The position numbers were made by a program, and so were the translations under genes. The notes under the pieces are model-generated. The model saw only the letters and a program-made list of their open reading frames with translations. It made no database searches and had not been told where the DNA came from. A DNA stretch of 14,167 bases, taken from Gymnopilus junonius. Its lineage: Eukaryota; Basidiomycota; Agaricomycetes; Agaricales; Galerinaceae. Shown here piece after piece: positions 1 to 8,881 of the stretch. Within the stretch, counting starts at the first letter, position 1; every line of letters starts with the position of its first letter. The stretch covers positions 1 through 14,167 of the forward strand of contig JADNYJ010000751.1 of NCBI GenBank assembly GCA_015501075.1. The letters run 5' to 3'.

Positions 1-14
1 AAGCTACCCCGTGT

Positions 15-55
15 GTTATCACCCACAAATTGGGTATCAACAGCTTTGTGATAAC
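15..55. repeat. Nested inverted repeat (hairpin)
   Basis: GTTATCAC (15-22) is perfectly complementary to GTGATAAC (48-55). Just inside it, ACCCA (21-25) pairs with TGGGT (31-35) around a 5-nt loop; the two stems share two bases, so they are alternative folds. No neighbouring gene explains it. Confidence 0.5.
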
Positions 56-141
56 GTATAGAATTTGGATGTGTTCCTCAATTTGAAGGGCAGAAGAATT
101 GAGAACGGGAGGACATGAAAAGCCAATATTTGATGGCATAT

Positions 142-352
142 ATCTATTTAACACTCACACCCACGCAGGCTGTAGCATCATCCAGATGCGCATGGCCGCA
201 TCCATCCCTTCCTGTCATTCTACATAGACAAAAGTAGTACAAATATGTTTCTATTCATCTGTAGATTACAATAGTACTATATAATGTATATAATGATGCG
301 AAGAAAGTATACCAAGGGGCAAATCCTGAGCCAGCCATATCAGGACAGCTGA
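142..352. repeat. Tandem repeat unit A (~211 bp)
   Basis: First of two adjacent diverged copies of a non-coding unit. It starts near ATCTATTTA and ends at the segment running from CAAATCCTGAGCCAGCC to CAGGACAGCT. Shared landmarks with unit B are CATCCATCCCTTCCTGT, AGACAAAAGTAGTAC and CTGTAGATTACAAT, in the same order and at similar spacing. Differences are scattered substitutions and small indels. No long ORF is present. Confidence 0.85.
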
Positions 353-572
353 ATCTATTTATAACACTCACAGCCACACCCACGCTATGCTGTAGTGTCA
401 TCCAGATGTGCATCGCCACATCCATCCCTTCCTGTTGTTCTATGTAGACAAAAGTAGTACCAATAAGCTTCTATTGACCTGTAGATTACAATGGTACTAC
501 ATAATGTATATAACGACCCAGAGAAAGTGTAACAGGCGGCAAATCCTGAGCCAGCCATATCAGGACAGCCAT
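353..572. repeat. Tandem repeat unit B (~220 bp)
   Basis: Second copy, directly following unit A, with the same landmarks in the same order. A short ORF across it (408-599) has no recognisable features and lies inside the repeat, so I do not call it a gene. The pair may be a satellite fragment, or part of an old LTR or MITE; the sequence does not decide. Confidence 0.85.
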
Positions 573-711
573 TCCCGCCACGCCGGATCCTGTACCTGAG
601 CCCGCCAAGCTATTTTTGGGTGCCGGAGAAATATCCCGAGGCACCTGGAAGTGCCAAGATTAAAATAGTATGCTGGGAATGGCTAATTAAATCCATGACA
701 TCATGTAATTG
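573..711. other. Non-coding spacer, no 5' LTR seen
   Basis: Nothing recognisable lies here. It is where a 5' LTR and primer-binding site of retrotransposon copy 1 might be expected, but I find no segment resembling the probable LTR at 9810-10113. Copy 1 therefore seems to lack its 5' LTR. Confidence 0.5.
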
Positions 712-964
712 ATGCTGTCCCAAAATATTCCAGGTTTATCCAAACCCCCTCCCTCAGCATCCAGCCCATCCCGCCCCCCTATGGCAGCGCAAACAGGTGA
801 TACAGATAAAGAAAATCGGGGCTATCCAATGGTACCCATATCCCACCCCCCGCCTGCCCCGACGTTGAGCAATGCACTAAACAGTGCCCCCTATTTAAGC
901 TGGTGGTTCCGGCCATTGTTTGGCCTAGGGAGGTCATCTGCCAGTTGGCACCTGCCCACTGGCA
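712..964 (+). CDS. Putative 5' exon of gag (proline-rich N-terminus)
   Basis: Begins at ATG 712; an in-frame TAA lies just upstream at 706-708. It encodes about 84 residues rich in Pro and Ser (repeated PPP and SxPS runs, a DTDKENR stretch). Composition fits a disordered Gag N-terminus, but no family is recognised. The reading frame (frame 1) differs from the main polyprotein (frame 0). Removing the predicted intron 965-1017 joins the two exactly, with the junction codon made from A964 and G1018-G1019. A 7-bp hairpin stem (939-945 with 958-964) ends precisely at the exon boundary. Without that intron this would be an isolated ORF. Transcription and coding status are unproven. Confidence 0.4.
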
Positions 965-1017
965 GTATAGACCAATACTTGAGTTAGCCAAGGTCATACT
1001 AATTGATATATCACCAG
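965..1017 (+). other. Putative 53-nt intron
   Basis: 5' splice site GTATAG at 965, branch-like ACTAAT at about 998-1003, 3' splice site CAG ending at 1017. Length, branch element and spacing are typical of basidiomycete introns. Splicing fuses the frame-1 ORF from 712 to the frame-0 polyprotein. The intron is also open in frame 0, so an unspliced start (ATG 903) cannot be excluded. Confidence 0.4.
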
Positions 1018-4000
1018 GGCGCATACAGGTGTCCTATCCGAGAACCTTCAGAACCCTGCTGCTCCCAAGTCATTTCATCCCTTCAGAAAGCGTGCCGCCC
1101 AATGTGGCTGAGACCCTCGATGAGGAATCATCCAATGATGCTGAAGTCTCGGAAAAAGAGATTCATGTTGCCTCTTCTTCTAAGCCTCATGGAAAAGGAA
1201 CTAAGGATCACTCTTCAAAGTTCCCCACTGGAGGAACTGTGGGAGGATATACTTTTACAAGGAATGATAGCGTTGTCAGTGCTAAGCTGCCAAATGGCTC
1301 CTGCTGCATCTGTACCAGCCCAAAACATTTCTTCCGTGACTGCCCTCACTACGGAAAATGGGAAATGCTGCAATGTGCCAATCAGATTAAAGTAGATTTG
1401 GATCCAGACGAGGAGGCCGAGATGAACCGAGAGTACTTAGCCATGATTGTTGAATCTAGCTTCGTTTCTTCTGCTTATATTGTTGAGAACATTGAGTCCC
1501 CTGTTAAGGAAGCATTCGTCATAGATGCTCATCAAACTGGAGCTCATGCCCTGCATGCGGCGTGTAAGGAAAGCCCTAATCATAACCAACGTCGCAGGGT
1601 CCAGTTTGAAAAGAAAGGCAAAAACAAGGAGGTTGAAGAACCACCCTCGATTCCTAGAGCTATTCGCAGAAAACAGTACACTTCACGGGAAAGAATAACT
1701 GCTCCTTCGTCGAACCCGTTTATCCCTGACACGGAGTTCCCGAAGATGGATGATCCTTTGCTGAATATTGTCATAGCAAAGAAGGGCCATGCCTTGCCTG
1801 AAGGATTAGGGTCATTAGGATCCAGAGCCCTTCATATCAAAGCTCAAGTGCACTCCCTGATGAATATGCTGGTGCAAGCTCGTTTAGACTTGGGAGCCGA
1901 CATTACCTTGATGTCCGAAGAATTTTACAACTCCACTATAGGATTGCCTAAAATATGGGAAGGGTTGAGAATAAAACTGTACCATTTGATGGGTAATGCT
2001 AAAGTCCTTGGCTATGTCAGGACTCAGCTCTTTGCCTCAGCCTCAGACGGATCGATTATCAGTTTTGACCTGGAAGCTTATGTTGTGCATGACATGAGGG
2101 TACCCCTACTCTTAGGAGAAGACTTTCAAACTACCTACGAAATTGGTCTGACTCATCATGCCTCTGGACATAGTGAGGTACATGTCAGAAAAGGTCTGAG
2201 CAGAATAATCGCGGCCTCTTCTGCAGCGAGTGTTGACCTCGGATTTGAGATCCGTCAAGCCTTCCTCTCCCAGTCTTTCATATGCTCCAAAGCATATCAT
2301 CGTGCCAAAAACAAAGTCGACGCTGACAAAAATTTTTCCAACCTCCTTGTGTCAGTTGCGCGCAATGCACTAATCCCCGCCGGCACAGTTCATAATGTTA
2401 AAGTGAATGCAGCCTTCGGATCTCAGGACCTTTGGGTTGTCAACAAGGTGTTAATCGGTATGGACACTGCCGATGTTCTAGCAGCCCCCATGACCTTTAT
2501 CTCTTTGTCCAATCCCTACTTGCCAATAGCAAACCCAAGCTCTCAACCTTGGTATGTCCGCACAGGCAATGTTGTTGGCTATTTGTTGGACCCAAACTCC
2601 TTAGACAACCTGGAAGCAAAAGCCTTGCCTCGCTATGCAGCAGCCGCTGACGGGATTCACACTGTCATAGCTGGGTCACTTCGTGAACAGGATTTGATGA
2701 TGGCCTCGACTGCTCCTTTGGGTAATGCAGATCAATTGGAGGAAGATGACGCCTGGGGCCCCAAGACTACTGTGTTGCTGGATGAAGGCAGTATGGGTGA
2801 TATTGCGAAACTTGTCAATCTAGGCCCAGACATTCCTCCTGAAATCTTACCCTGTTTAGCGATGGTTTTACATAACAACATTGATGCCTTTGGAGTAGAC
2901 GGCAGGTTGGGAAAGGTTGCTGCACAAGTTGAAGTTCCTCTACAACCAGGGATGCAGCTGATCTCAGTGCCTATGTATGGCGCTTCTCCTGTGAAAAGGG
3001 AGATCATTGACAAGCAGGTCAATGCCTGGTTCGAAGCAGGTGTCATTGAACCATCAGTTAGCCCCTGGGGTTTCCCTGTCATGGTGGTTTATCACAATGG
3101 CAAGCCCCGTCTCATTGTGGACTACTGCAAGCTTAACACTAAGACGATTCTGGATGAATTTCCTATTCCAAGGCAGTCTGAGATTATTCAAGCACTGTCG
3201 GGCTCTCAAGTCCTATCTTCTTTTGACGCCTTAGCTGGATTCATGCAGTTAGAATTGTCTGAAGCCGACAGGGAGAAAACAGCTTTCTGTTGTCATCTAG
3301 GACTTTGGCAGTTCAAGAGAATGCCCTTTGGGCTTCGCAATGGTCCCTCCATTTTTCAGCATATCATGCAGGGTGTGCTAGCCCCTTATCTTTGGCTCTT
3401 TGCACTGGTCTACATCGATGACATAGTCATCTTTTCCAAGAATTGGGAGGATCACCTCGTCCACTTAGATACGGTCTTGAAAGCGATTTCGGCAGCGGGT
3501 GTCACTCTCTCCCCTTCCAAGTGCTTTGTCAGCTATTCCTCCATCCTGTTACTGGGTCAAAAGATCTCTCGCCTAGGGCTCTCAACCCACTTGGAAAAGG
3601 TCGCTGCCATTTTGGACCTTGACAGACCCTACAACGCTATAGAACTTCAGAAATTTTTAGGGATGGTGGTTTACTTCTCTCAATACATACCCTTTTACTC
3701 TTTCATCGCAGCACCCCTTTTCTCGCTTCTTCGCAAAGGAGTCCGCTGGACATGGAACTCAGAACACGAAATCGCATGGCAGCAGGCAAAAGATGCCCTC
3801 ACTGCCACCCCCATCTTAGGTCATCCTATTCAAGGTGCTCCTTATCGCCTGTATACTGATGCATCAGATGTGGCACTCAGCGTGAGTCTCCAGCAAGTTC
3901 AGCCCATCAAAATCAGTGATTTGCAGGGAACCGTGGTTTATGAGTGCCTTCATAAAGCCTGGGTTGCTGGGGGGCCAGTGCCTTCATTAGTGTCACCTTT

Positions 4001-4022
4001 AATCAAGGACATTATGGAATGA
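1018..4022 (+). pseudogene. Gag zinc knuckle - protease - RT - RNase H (5' part), copy 1
   Basis: One open frame, readable from ATG 903 (1,039 codons; residues here count from it). In order: a perfect CX2CX4HX4C zinc knuckle at residues 134-147 (1302-1343), which would bind RNA; a retropepsin-like domain with DLGAD at 329 and LGEDF at 404-408; then RT from about residue 680 with SPWGFPV, MPFGL (807) and the catalytic YIDD at 837-840 (3411-3422). The frame ends in the first RNase H block, YTDASD (catalytic Asp 986). Two oddities: the protease motif is D-L-G where D-T/S-G is required, and the conserved RT motif VDYRxLN reads VDYCKLN. The frame is cut by TGA 4020-4022 in the middle of RNase H. 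No capsid domain is recognisable upstream of the zinc knuckle. Confidence 0.92.
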
Positions 4023-4376
4023 CCAACAGTGGATGTCTGGGCAGCCTCTTTCGAGGACACAGTAGTTCATGTTGAATGAGTCATCGCTTATTGGAGTCGC
4101 ACTCTGCAATCGACCGAGCGGAATTACAGTGCAATGGAGCATGAGGCCCTCACTGCTAAGGAAGCACTGGTGAAATTTCAACCTTTTATCGAAGGAGAAA
4201 AGATCATTCTCATTACTGACCATGCTGCTTTGCAATGGGCACAAGTCTATGAAAATGTGAACAGGCATCTGGCAGTGTGGGGGGCGGTGTTTGCAGCTTA
4301 TCCTGGCCTTCGTATAGTTCATAGACCAGGACGGATACACTCCAATGTGGACCCGCTATCATGCCTACCTAGGATA
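4023..4376 (+). pseudogene. RNase H, C-terminal part, copy 1
   Basis: Same reading frame as the preceding segment, continuing past TGA 4020. A second in-frame TGA (4077-4079) sits where copy 2 has AGG (Arg). The segment holds VIAYWSR, the catalytic Glu of MEHEAL (4143), the Asp of LITDHAAL (4218) and the Asp of NVDPLS (4350). With Asp 3858 these make up the four RNase H acidic residues, all present. It would remove the RNA template strand during reverse transcription. It ends at a 1-nt deletion near 4376, judged by alignment with copy 2. Confidence 0.88.
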
Positions 4377-4810
4377 CCGTGCACGACTCTCCTGTTCGAG
4401 ACAATTCCATGAACATCACACAAGATGACTCTAAAAGAGAATTAGCCCAAAAAGCAGAAGACCGCATGTATAATGCTCCAGCCCCTAAAGCTGCCTTTAC
4501 CATCTGGTGGTGGGAAGACGTGGTAGACAAGCACGCTTATCCCATTTGCACTAGGAAGCAATGCTTGGAAGATGAAGATGAAGCCAAGGTAGTTGAAATA
4601 TTTGAGGAGGGAGAACAGGAATCTTCCCAGGAACAAGATTTACCTTTTCCTCATGGTGATTATTGGACCTATCCATTAGGCATTAAACCTCCCCCTGATA
4701 ACATAGACAATGATTGGGATTCTAGATCACATTTACTGGTGTCTGTTAATCTGGATCTGATTAAAGAATTCATTAAGAGCTACCAAGAAGACCCTTACTT
4801 CAAGAATTGA
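4377..4810 (+). pseudogene. RNase H-integrase linker with Trp-rich motif, copy 1
   Basis: In frame 2 after the 1-nt deletion. About 143 residues link RNase H to integrase. It contains AAFTIWWWEDVVDK, then a strongly acidic run (EDEDEAK, EEGEQESSQEQ), then LPFPHGDYWTYPLGIK and SRSHLLVSVN, followed by LIKEFIKSYQEDPYFK. The last part matches the usual short helix before the integrase zinc domain of Ty3/gypsy elements. The Trp-rich and acidic part is longer than usual for the family. Copy 2 carries the same motifs in the same order. It ends at TGA 4808-4810, where copy 2 has CGA (Arg). Confidence 0.8.
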
Positions 4811-5560
4811 TATCTGGATGAAGTCCCCAATCCCAATGTTGTGATTACACCATCTCACTTCTGCAAGGGATCAAATGGTCTCATTTATTTCATGGATGTG
4901 GACTGGAAGGCATGGCTTTGCATCCTAAGAGCCTCATCAATTATGTGCTATGATGGATTCATGACTCCCCATTTGAAGGTGCTCACTCTGGCTACAGATG
5001 GTTTTCTGTGCAATTACAAGAAATGTTTTACTGGAATACACTCCTAAAGGATGCGTCTGCATACTGTTCTTCTTGCGATGTATGCCAAAAGATCAAGACG
5101 GACCATAGGAAGAAAGTCGGACCTCTTCGACCTGCTCACATTCCACATAGACCATTTGCCACTGTCTCTCTCGATCTTATTACCAGTTTGCCACCCTCTG
5201 GAGAACTAAAATACACAGTGGTCCTGGCAATAGTCGACAAATTGACTAAGTTCGCGATAATTCTGCCTACTCATGATACTCTCAGTCAAATTGAATTCGC
5301 AAAGCTCTTTGTTGAAAGAGTCATCAATATCTTCAGTCTTCCAGAACGTATTATAATGGATCATGATAAAAGATGGTCGACGGACTTCTGGAAAGTGGTA
5401 GTAGCACATTATGGCAGTGTTATGGCTCTATCCTCCTCTCACCACCCACAGACGGATGGTCAGACTGAAGTTCTCAATGCTACTATAGAACAGATGCTGA
5501 GAGCTTACGTTGCCAGTAACCATTCCTCTTGGTCAGAATGGTTAAGTGTCCTCGCTTTCC
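4811..5560 (+). pseudogene. Integrase zinc-binding and catalytic domains, copy 1
   Basis: Continues in frame 2 past TGA 4808, then moves to frame 1 at a 1-nt deletion near 4920. TGA 4951-4953 lies in frame after that. The zinc-binding domain is seen as WIHDSPFEGAH followed by CDVC. The catalytic triad is Asp 5173 (SLDLI), Asp 5359 (IIMDHDKRW) and Glu 5467 (DGQTEVLN), with 35 residues between the last two, a textbook D,D-35-E. The second Asp motif reads MDHD where copy 2 has SDRD. The enzyme would insert the cDNA into the host chromosome. The frame breaks at a 1-nt deletion at 5560-5561. Confidence 0.92.
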
Positions 5561-5715
5561 CTACAACTCTTAGGTTCATTCTTGACCTCGTATTCCCCCA
5601 GCTTCTTGCTCCTCGGATACCACCCTGCTATATCAACTGTGCTGTTAGTAAAAGAGACTGACCCCGTGTCTCGCCCCTTTCTCTCTAGTCAGAAAGCTGA
5701 AGATTTGTCACCGCC
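5561..5715 (+). pseudogene. Badly decayed end of integrase core, copy 1
   Basis: After the deletion the homologous frame is frame 0 and meets TAG 5571-5573 and TGA 5583-5585. Similarity to copy 2 (13225-13400) fades quickly, and further indels are needed to return to frame 1 by 5716. The TAG here is the only premature stop in copy 1 that is not TGA. Confidence 0.6.
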
Positions 5716-6260
5716 TTGAATGAAATTCGTAATTCTGCTCGTGACGCTCTCGTACTGGCTCAGGAAAAACAGGCCCAAGCATATAACAAAGGGCGGCGAC
5801 TTCCTGATGATATCAGGGTTGGCGACCTAGTACTGGTCAATCCTCACACCTTGAAACTTGTAGACATTGAAGGAACCGGTAAAAAACTTATTCAACGAAC
5901 CATTGGCCCCTTTGAGGTCTTGGAGAAAATCAACCCAATGGTCTACCGTTTGAGGTTGCCAGACACTTACCCTATGCACCCAGTATTCAACATTCAACAC
6001 CTGAGAAAGTATCACCCCTCTCCTGCCGAGTTAGGGGACCGAACCATACTCCTGTCCACTAGAGATTTCATCGCTACCCCCGAATATGAAGTAGAAGCCA
6101 TATTAGGCCATAAGCTCACCTCAAGGAAGAAGGGCAATCATTGAATGTACTTGGTTAGATGGGCAGGATACGGCCCCACCGACGATTCTTGGGTTTCCAA
6201 TATGACCTGCGCAATGCTCCCGAACTAAAATGTGAATACCTAGAGTCACTAGTGAAGTAG
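5716..6260 (+). pseudogene. Integrase C-terminal GPY/F module and chromodomain, copy 1
   Basis: Frame 1. It starts with ARDALVLAQEKQAQAYNKGRR, the basic helical stretch found in Ty3/gypsy integrases, then DIRVGDLVLVNPHTLK. The GPY/F signature follows (RTIGPFEVLEKINPMVYRL) and then PVFNIQHLRKYHPSP. A chromodomain comes next: PEYEVEAILGHK, then YLVRWAGYGPTDDSWVS after an in-frame TGA (6142-6144, AGA in copy 2). A 1-nt deletion near 6199 shifts the last part; in the shifted frame YDLRNAP and LESLVK run to TAG 6258-6260, matching the end of copy 2. The chromodomain would bind modified histone tails and bias integration. Confidence 0.92.
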
Positions 6261-6781
6261 GGTACTCTTTTTCCCTTCTCCCCTGAGACCAATTATCTTC
6301 GTACTTTTCCTGATTTTCTTGTTATTCCTTACTTGACTTATCCAAGCAGTAGAACTGTTCAACCCATAATTCTCCTTATATAAAAGACGTGTTTCCATAT
6401 TCTCGCTACTCTAATTCTTCAGTAGTTTATCCCTTTTATTTGTCTATGTTTGTTTAGCCCTTTCAACCTAAGTTTGGTTGGACTGTTTCCTTTTTTCTTT
6501 CACATTATCCTCTCTCTCCGTTATCCTGCTCCTGACCCAAGTCGCGCATCATCAGCACTGGGCTCTAGTTGGGTCCATAAAAGACTTACCGGACACAAGT
6601 CGCGCTTTCGGAAGCAGCACTGATCTGATCAGTCTTGAGGGTGATAGTCATCAGAGCTCTCAAGAGTCATGCTTGTAGCAGCACCTGGCTTCCAAAGTTT
6701 CAGAGTCACACTTTTAGCTGCACCTAGCTCTGACTTCCCTTCTTTTTCTCTCTCCTCTCTTTTCTCTCTTTCTTCTCAGCC
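6261..6781 (+). promoter_or_regulatory. Leader/promoter-like region between pol and third ORF
   Basis: No coding signal. A TATA box (TATATAAAA, 6377-6385) lies about 400 nt upstream of ATG 6782. A pyrimidine tract at about 6731-6777 ends in TTCTCAG (6779), just before the ATG. It can be read as a CT-rich fungal transcription-start element or as a 3' splice site. Between them are a paired repeat (CAAGTCGCGC ... AGCACTG, twice) and a 7-bp inverted repeat (TCTTGAG 6633-6639 with CTCAAGA 6659-6665). Together they suggest that the third ORF has its own promoter or a spliced leader; this is inference. Confidence 0.45.
6538..6622. repeat. Paired direct repeat upstream of third ORF
   Basis: CAAGTCGCGC occurs at 6538-6547 and 6596-6605, each followed by AGCACTG (6554-6560 and 6616-6622). 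The two composite copies are 58 bp apart, close to the TATA box and the pyrimidine tract. They could be protein-binding sites or remnants of a small duplication. Confidence 0.6.
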
Positions 6782-7462
6782 ATGTCATCATCCCGCACTC
6801 AGTATAGTACCCCGTCTTTCACGACGGAATGTCTCATGAGCTTCGCTGGCTATCTCTGTTGCCCGATGATCCTCGATGCCATATGCTTTTTCCTCCCCCA
6901 TTTTGCATGGTCTCAACAAGAGCTGTTCGATTAGAAGACCACCTTTGGGAACTTTGGTCCCTGAATTCCATGCGGCCTGCTTTTTATCTGGGGACAAAGG
7001 ACTCCGATATTGACATTTTTGCGGACATCCCCACCCACCTTTGTCATTGTGATGGTCATCTTGGCCATTTTGACCCCACTGTTCACCTCAACACTTTGAC
7101 CCCGCCTGCCCTTGGTTAGGTTTCATTCGTCGACAGGGTAGCAACTCTTCCCCAGAATTTGCTTCCCTGATGGACCACTGGCAGCCATCGACCTTCCCCA
7201 ATCGCAGATTCTTCAAGTCCACATACATAAAGGAGTTGATGAAAAGGGCGCAGGAAATTGAGCAATGCATCCACTCATGGAAGACTGCTACATTCCTTCA
7301 TAGGGAATTGTGGGAGAACAGGCCGGGTTGCCCCTCAGAAGATCTGAAAACCCTTGACACCGTCATGATATTCAATGAGGGAGTTGATTTGCTCATGCAC
7401 ATTCAGCACGACATCAAGCTTATGTCTGCCTGGTGCCAGATGGCTCAGGCCTTTCACGATGA
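6782..7462 (+). pseudogene. Third ORF, N-terminal part (unrecognised, frameshifted)
   Basis: No family recognised. ATG 6782 opens frame 2 (MSSSRTQYSTPSFTTE) and reaches a stop at 6935. From 6829 frame 1 is open and more protein-like (MSHELRWLSLL, then LEDHLWELWSL and AFYLGTKDSDIDIF) until TAG 7117-7119. Frame 0 then carries on (GFIRRQG, FPNRRFFKSTYIKELMKRA, IQHDIKLMSAWCQMAQAF) to beyond 7462. I read this as one gene broken by small indels near 6829 and between 7074 and 7119; no convincing introns explain the changes. ATG 6829 is the alternative start. The content is mixed aromatic and charged, like a soluble globular domain, with no signal peptide or membrane segment. Confidence 0.55.
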
Positions 7463-8881
7463 CATCAAAGCCTCGAGCACCCCCCAGCAGAGGTATTACC
7501 AGCAGAAGAAATCCTTATAGGCATTTGGTTGAATGGCTGTATGGAGACCGAGGGATTATGGCTTCTGAAGCACAAGGTTCCGTGCTTCATTATCCATATG
7601 GTTGATGTTATCACGGATCCAAGACGCGCACTTAAGTACAGCGCAATCTTCCCCAACTTCGTCCTGGAGACCTCGGTCATTCACCTCACTTCTGACAAGA
7701 ACCCTGTTGACCTAGTCATCGCCCAACATGGTCAGCGCTTGCAGGATGTCACCAAGGACTACACCATCCAACCTCTCTGGCAAGTTAATCCCCTGATGCA
7801 TAAGGATCGCATGCGTTCATCTCCGGAAGGACAAGGTTTCAAGGACGGTGTATACTCAGACCCACGGTTTTCGATGCATACGGATCCCCCGCGTCCAGCT
7901 CCACAGGATGAGGGTGAAGCACTTGCACCTCCTGCAGTCCTGGGATTGAAGCCGAACAACAAATGGTCCATGTGGAAGGAGACTATGGATGATGATGGGG
8001 AAATGTGCATGATGAGAGTAGGGGGGCACAACAAGAAGGACTTGTCAGGCGAGGTTTATTTCAACTGCACAAACTACAGGCGTCTTTACTTCGAAGAACC
8101 CCTCGCTCCCCCAGCCAACTATAAAGCTGATATCACTGTGTTTGGTCAGCCCACTCCTGACGTCCCCTTCCTGGAAGAGGAGAGCAGACGAGGTCTTCAG
8201 CCTCGGAGGAAGTCTCTTTGGGTGTACACGACCTTGGAGCCGACCCCTGGGACAGAAGGGCGCATTTATACACCCCCGACCCCGAATCAGCCCTCCACAT
8301 CCAGGCTCGCACCTCTTCCTGACAACTCTGACTCGGACGGAGTGGTAGATACTAGGAGTCACTCCAGCAACTCTCCCCCCCTGGACGTGGATGTGATCCG
8401 TGGATGTCCACGCGCTCGTTCCCCGCATCACCCTGCTCAACAGCCATCGGTCCTTTCCCCACCACGTCCTCATTCGCCCTCTCCTCGCCATCATTCTCCC
8501 TCTTCTGGTCACAGTCCTGCTCCCTTAGTCTCCGGGGCATCAACCTTGCACAGTGCAGCAAGTGAGCAGTGTGCTCAGGTTTATCATCAACGTTCCCGTT
8601 CCAGGAGTCCAGGGCCACAACCTTGTCCCTTCATCCCATCTCGTCAGGAGCATGATCATTGGTCTCCTCCTCGCCCTGCTCTACCACCTCCTCGCCACCC
8701 ATCTCCCTTGTCTTCATCTTCTCAGCATGCACCCCCGATCGGAGGTAACAGTCGCTTCCGGGAGTGGGCTCCCATGCGACATCCCTCTTGTTCCCCAGGC
8801 AGGACCACTCCTACTTCCTTGTCAGATCACCAGTTCAGTCCCCCTCACAGTGCTTCTGGGTCTGCCCCAGTTCCTTTCTAG
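7463..8881 (+). pseudogene. Third ORF, central part: globular region then Pro/Ser/His-rich region
   Basis: Frame 2 is open from 7463 and joins the preceding frame 0 at the homopolymer C run 7480-7485, the most likely indel site. It begins PPAEVLPAEEILIGIWLNG and continues METEGLWLLKHKVPCFIIH, a sequence that looks like a structured domain. From about codon 8250 on, the protein turns low-complexity: SPSPRHHSPSSGHSP, RSRSPGPQP, PPRHPSPLSSSS. This SP/RS-rich composition is typical of disordered, phosphorylatable, RNA-associated tails. The frame stops at TAG 8879-8881, which CAG would become by one C-to-T change, and the same frame continues beyond it. The function is unknown. Confidence 0.6.

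Larger units (their letters stand above)
712..6260 (+). mobile_element. Ty3/gypsy chromovirus-type retrotransposon, copy 1 (degenerate)
   Basis: Gene order is Gag zinc knuckle, protease, RT, RNase H, integrase, chromodomain. That order is diagnostic of Ty3/gypsy (Metaviridae), and the chromodomain marks a chromovirus-like clade. The element would copy itself through an RNA intermediate, and the chromodomain would be expected to steer integration to particular chromatin. The reading frame is interrupted by TGA codons at 4020, 4077, 4808, 4951 and 6142, and by single-base frameshifts near 4376, 4920, 5560 and 6199, so it is not autonomous. The 5' LTR and a recognisable capsid domain are missing. 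The 3' end may extend through the third ORF to the LTR at 9810-10113; that part is inference. Confidence 0.93.

Noticed and set aside
1..711. 5' LTR of copy 1
   Set aside because: No segment matches 9810-10113, and no TG...CA unit followed by a tRNA-like primer site is visible.
4999..5047. End of the frame-2 reading through the integrase zinc domain
   Set aside because: Downstream of the 1-nt deletion near 4920 the homologous sequence is in frame 1; the frame-2 tail is a shadow.
6829..7528. Introns joining the three frames of the third ORF
   Set aside because: No GT...AG pairs of plausible length with a branch element fit the frame changes; the C run at 7480-7485 is a more likely indel site.
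8045..8512. 155-codon open frame on the minus strand
   Set aside because: It lies opposite the Pro/Ser/His-rich part of the third ORF; its Arg- and Gly-rich content is what the antisense of such codons gives.
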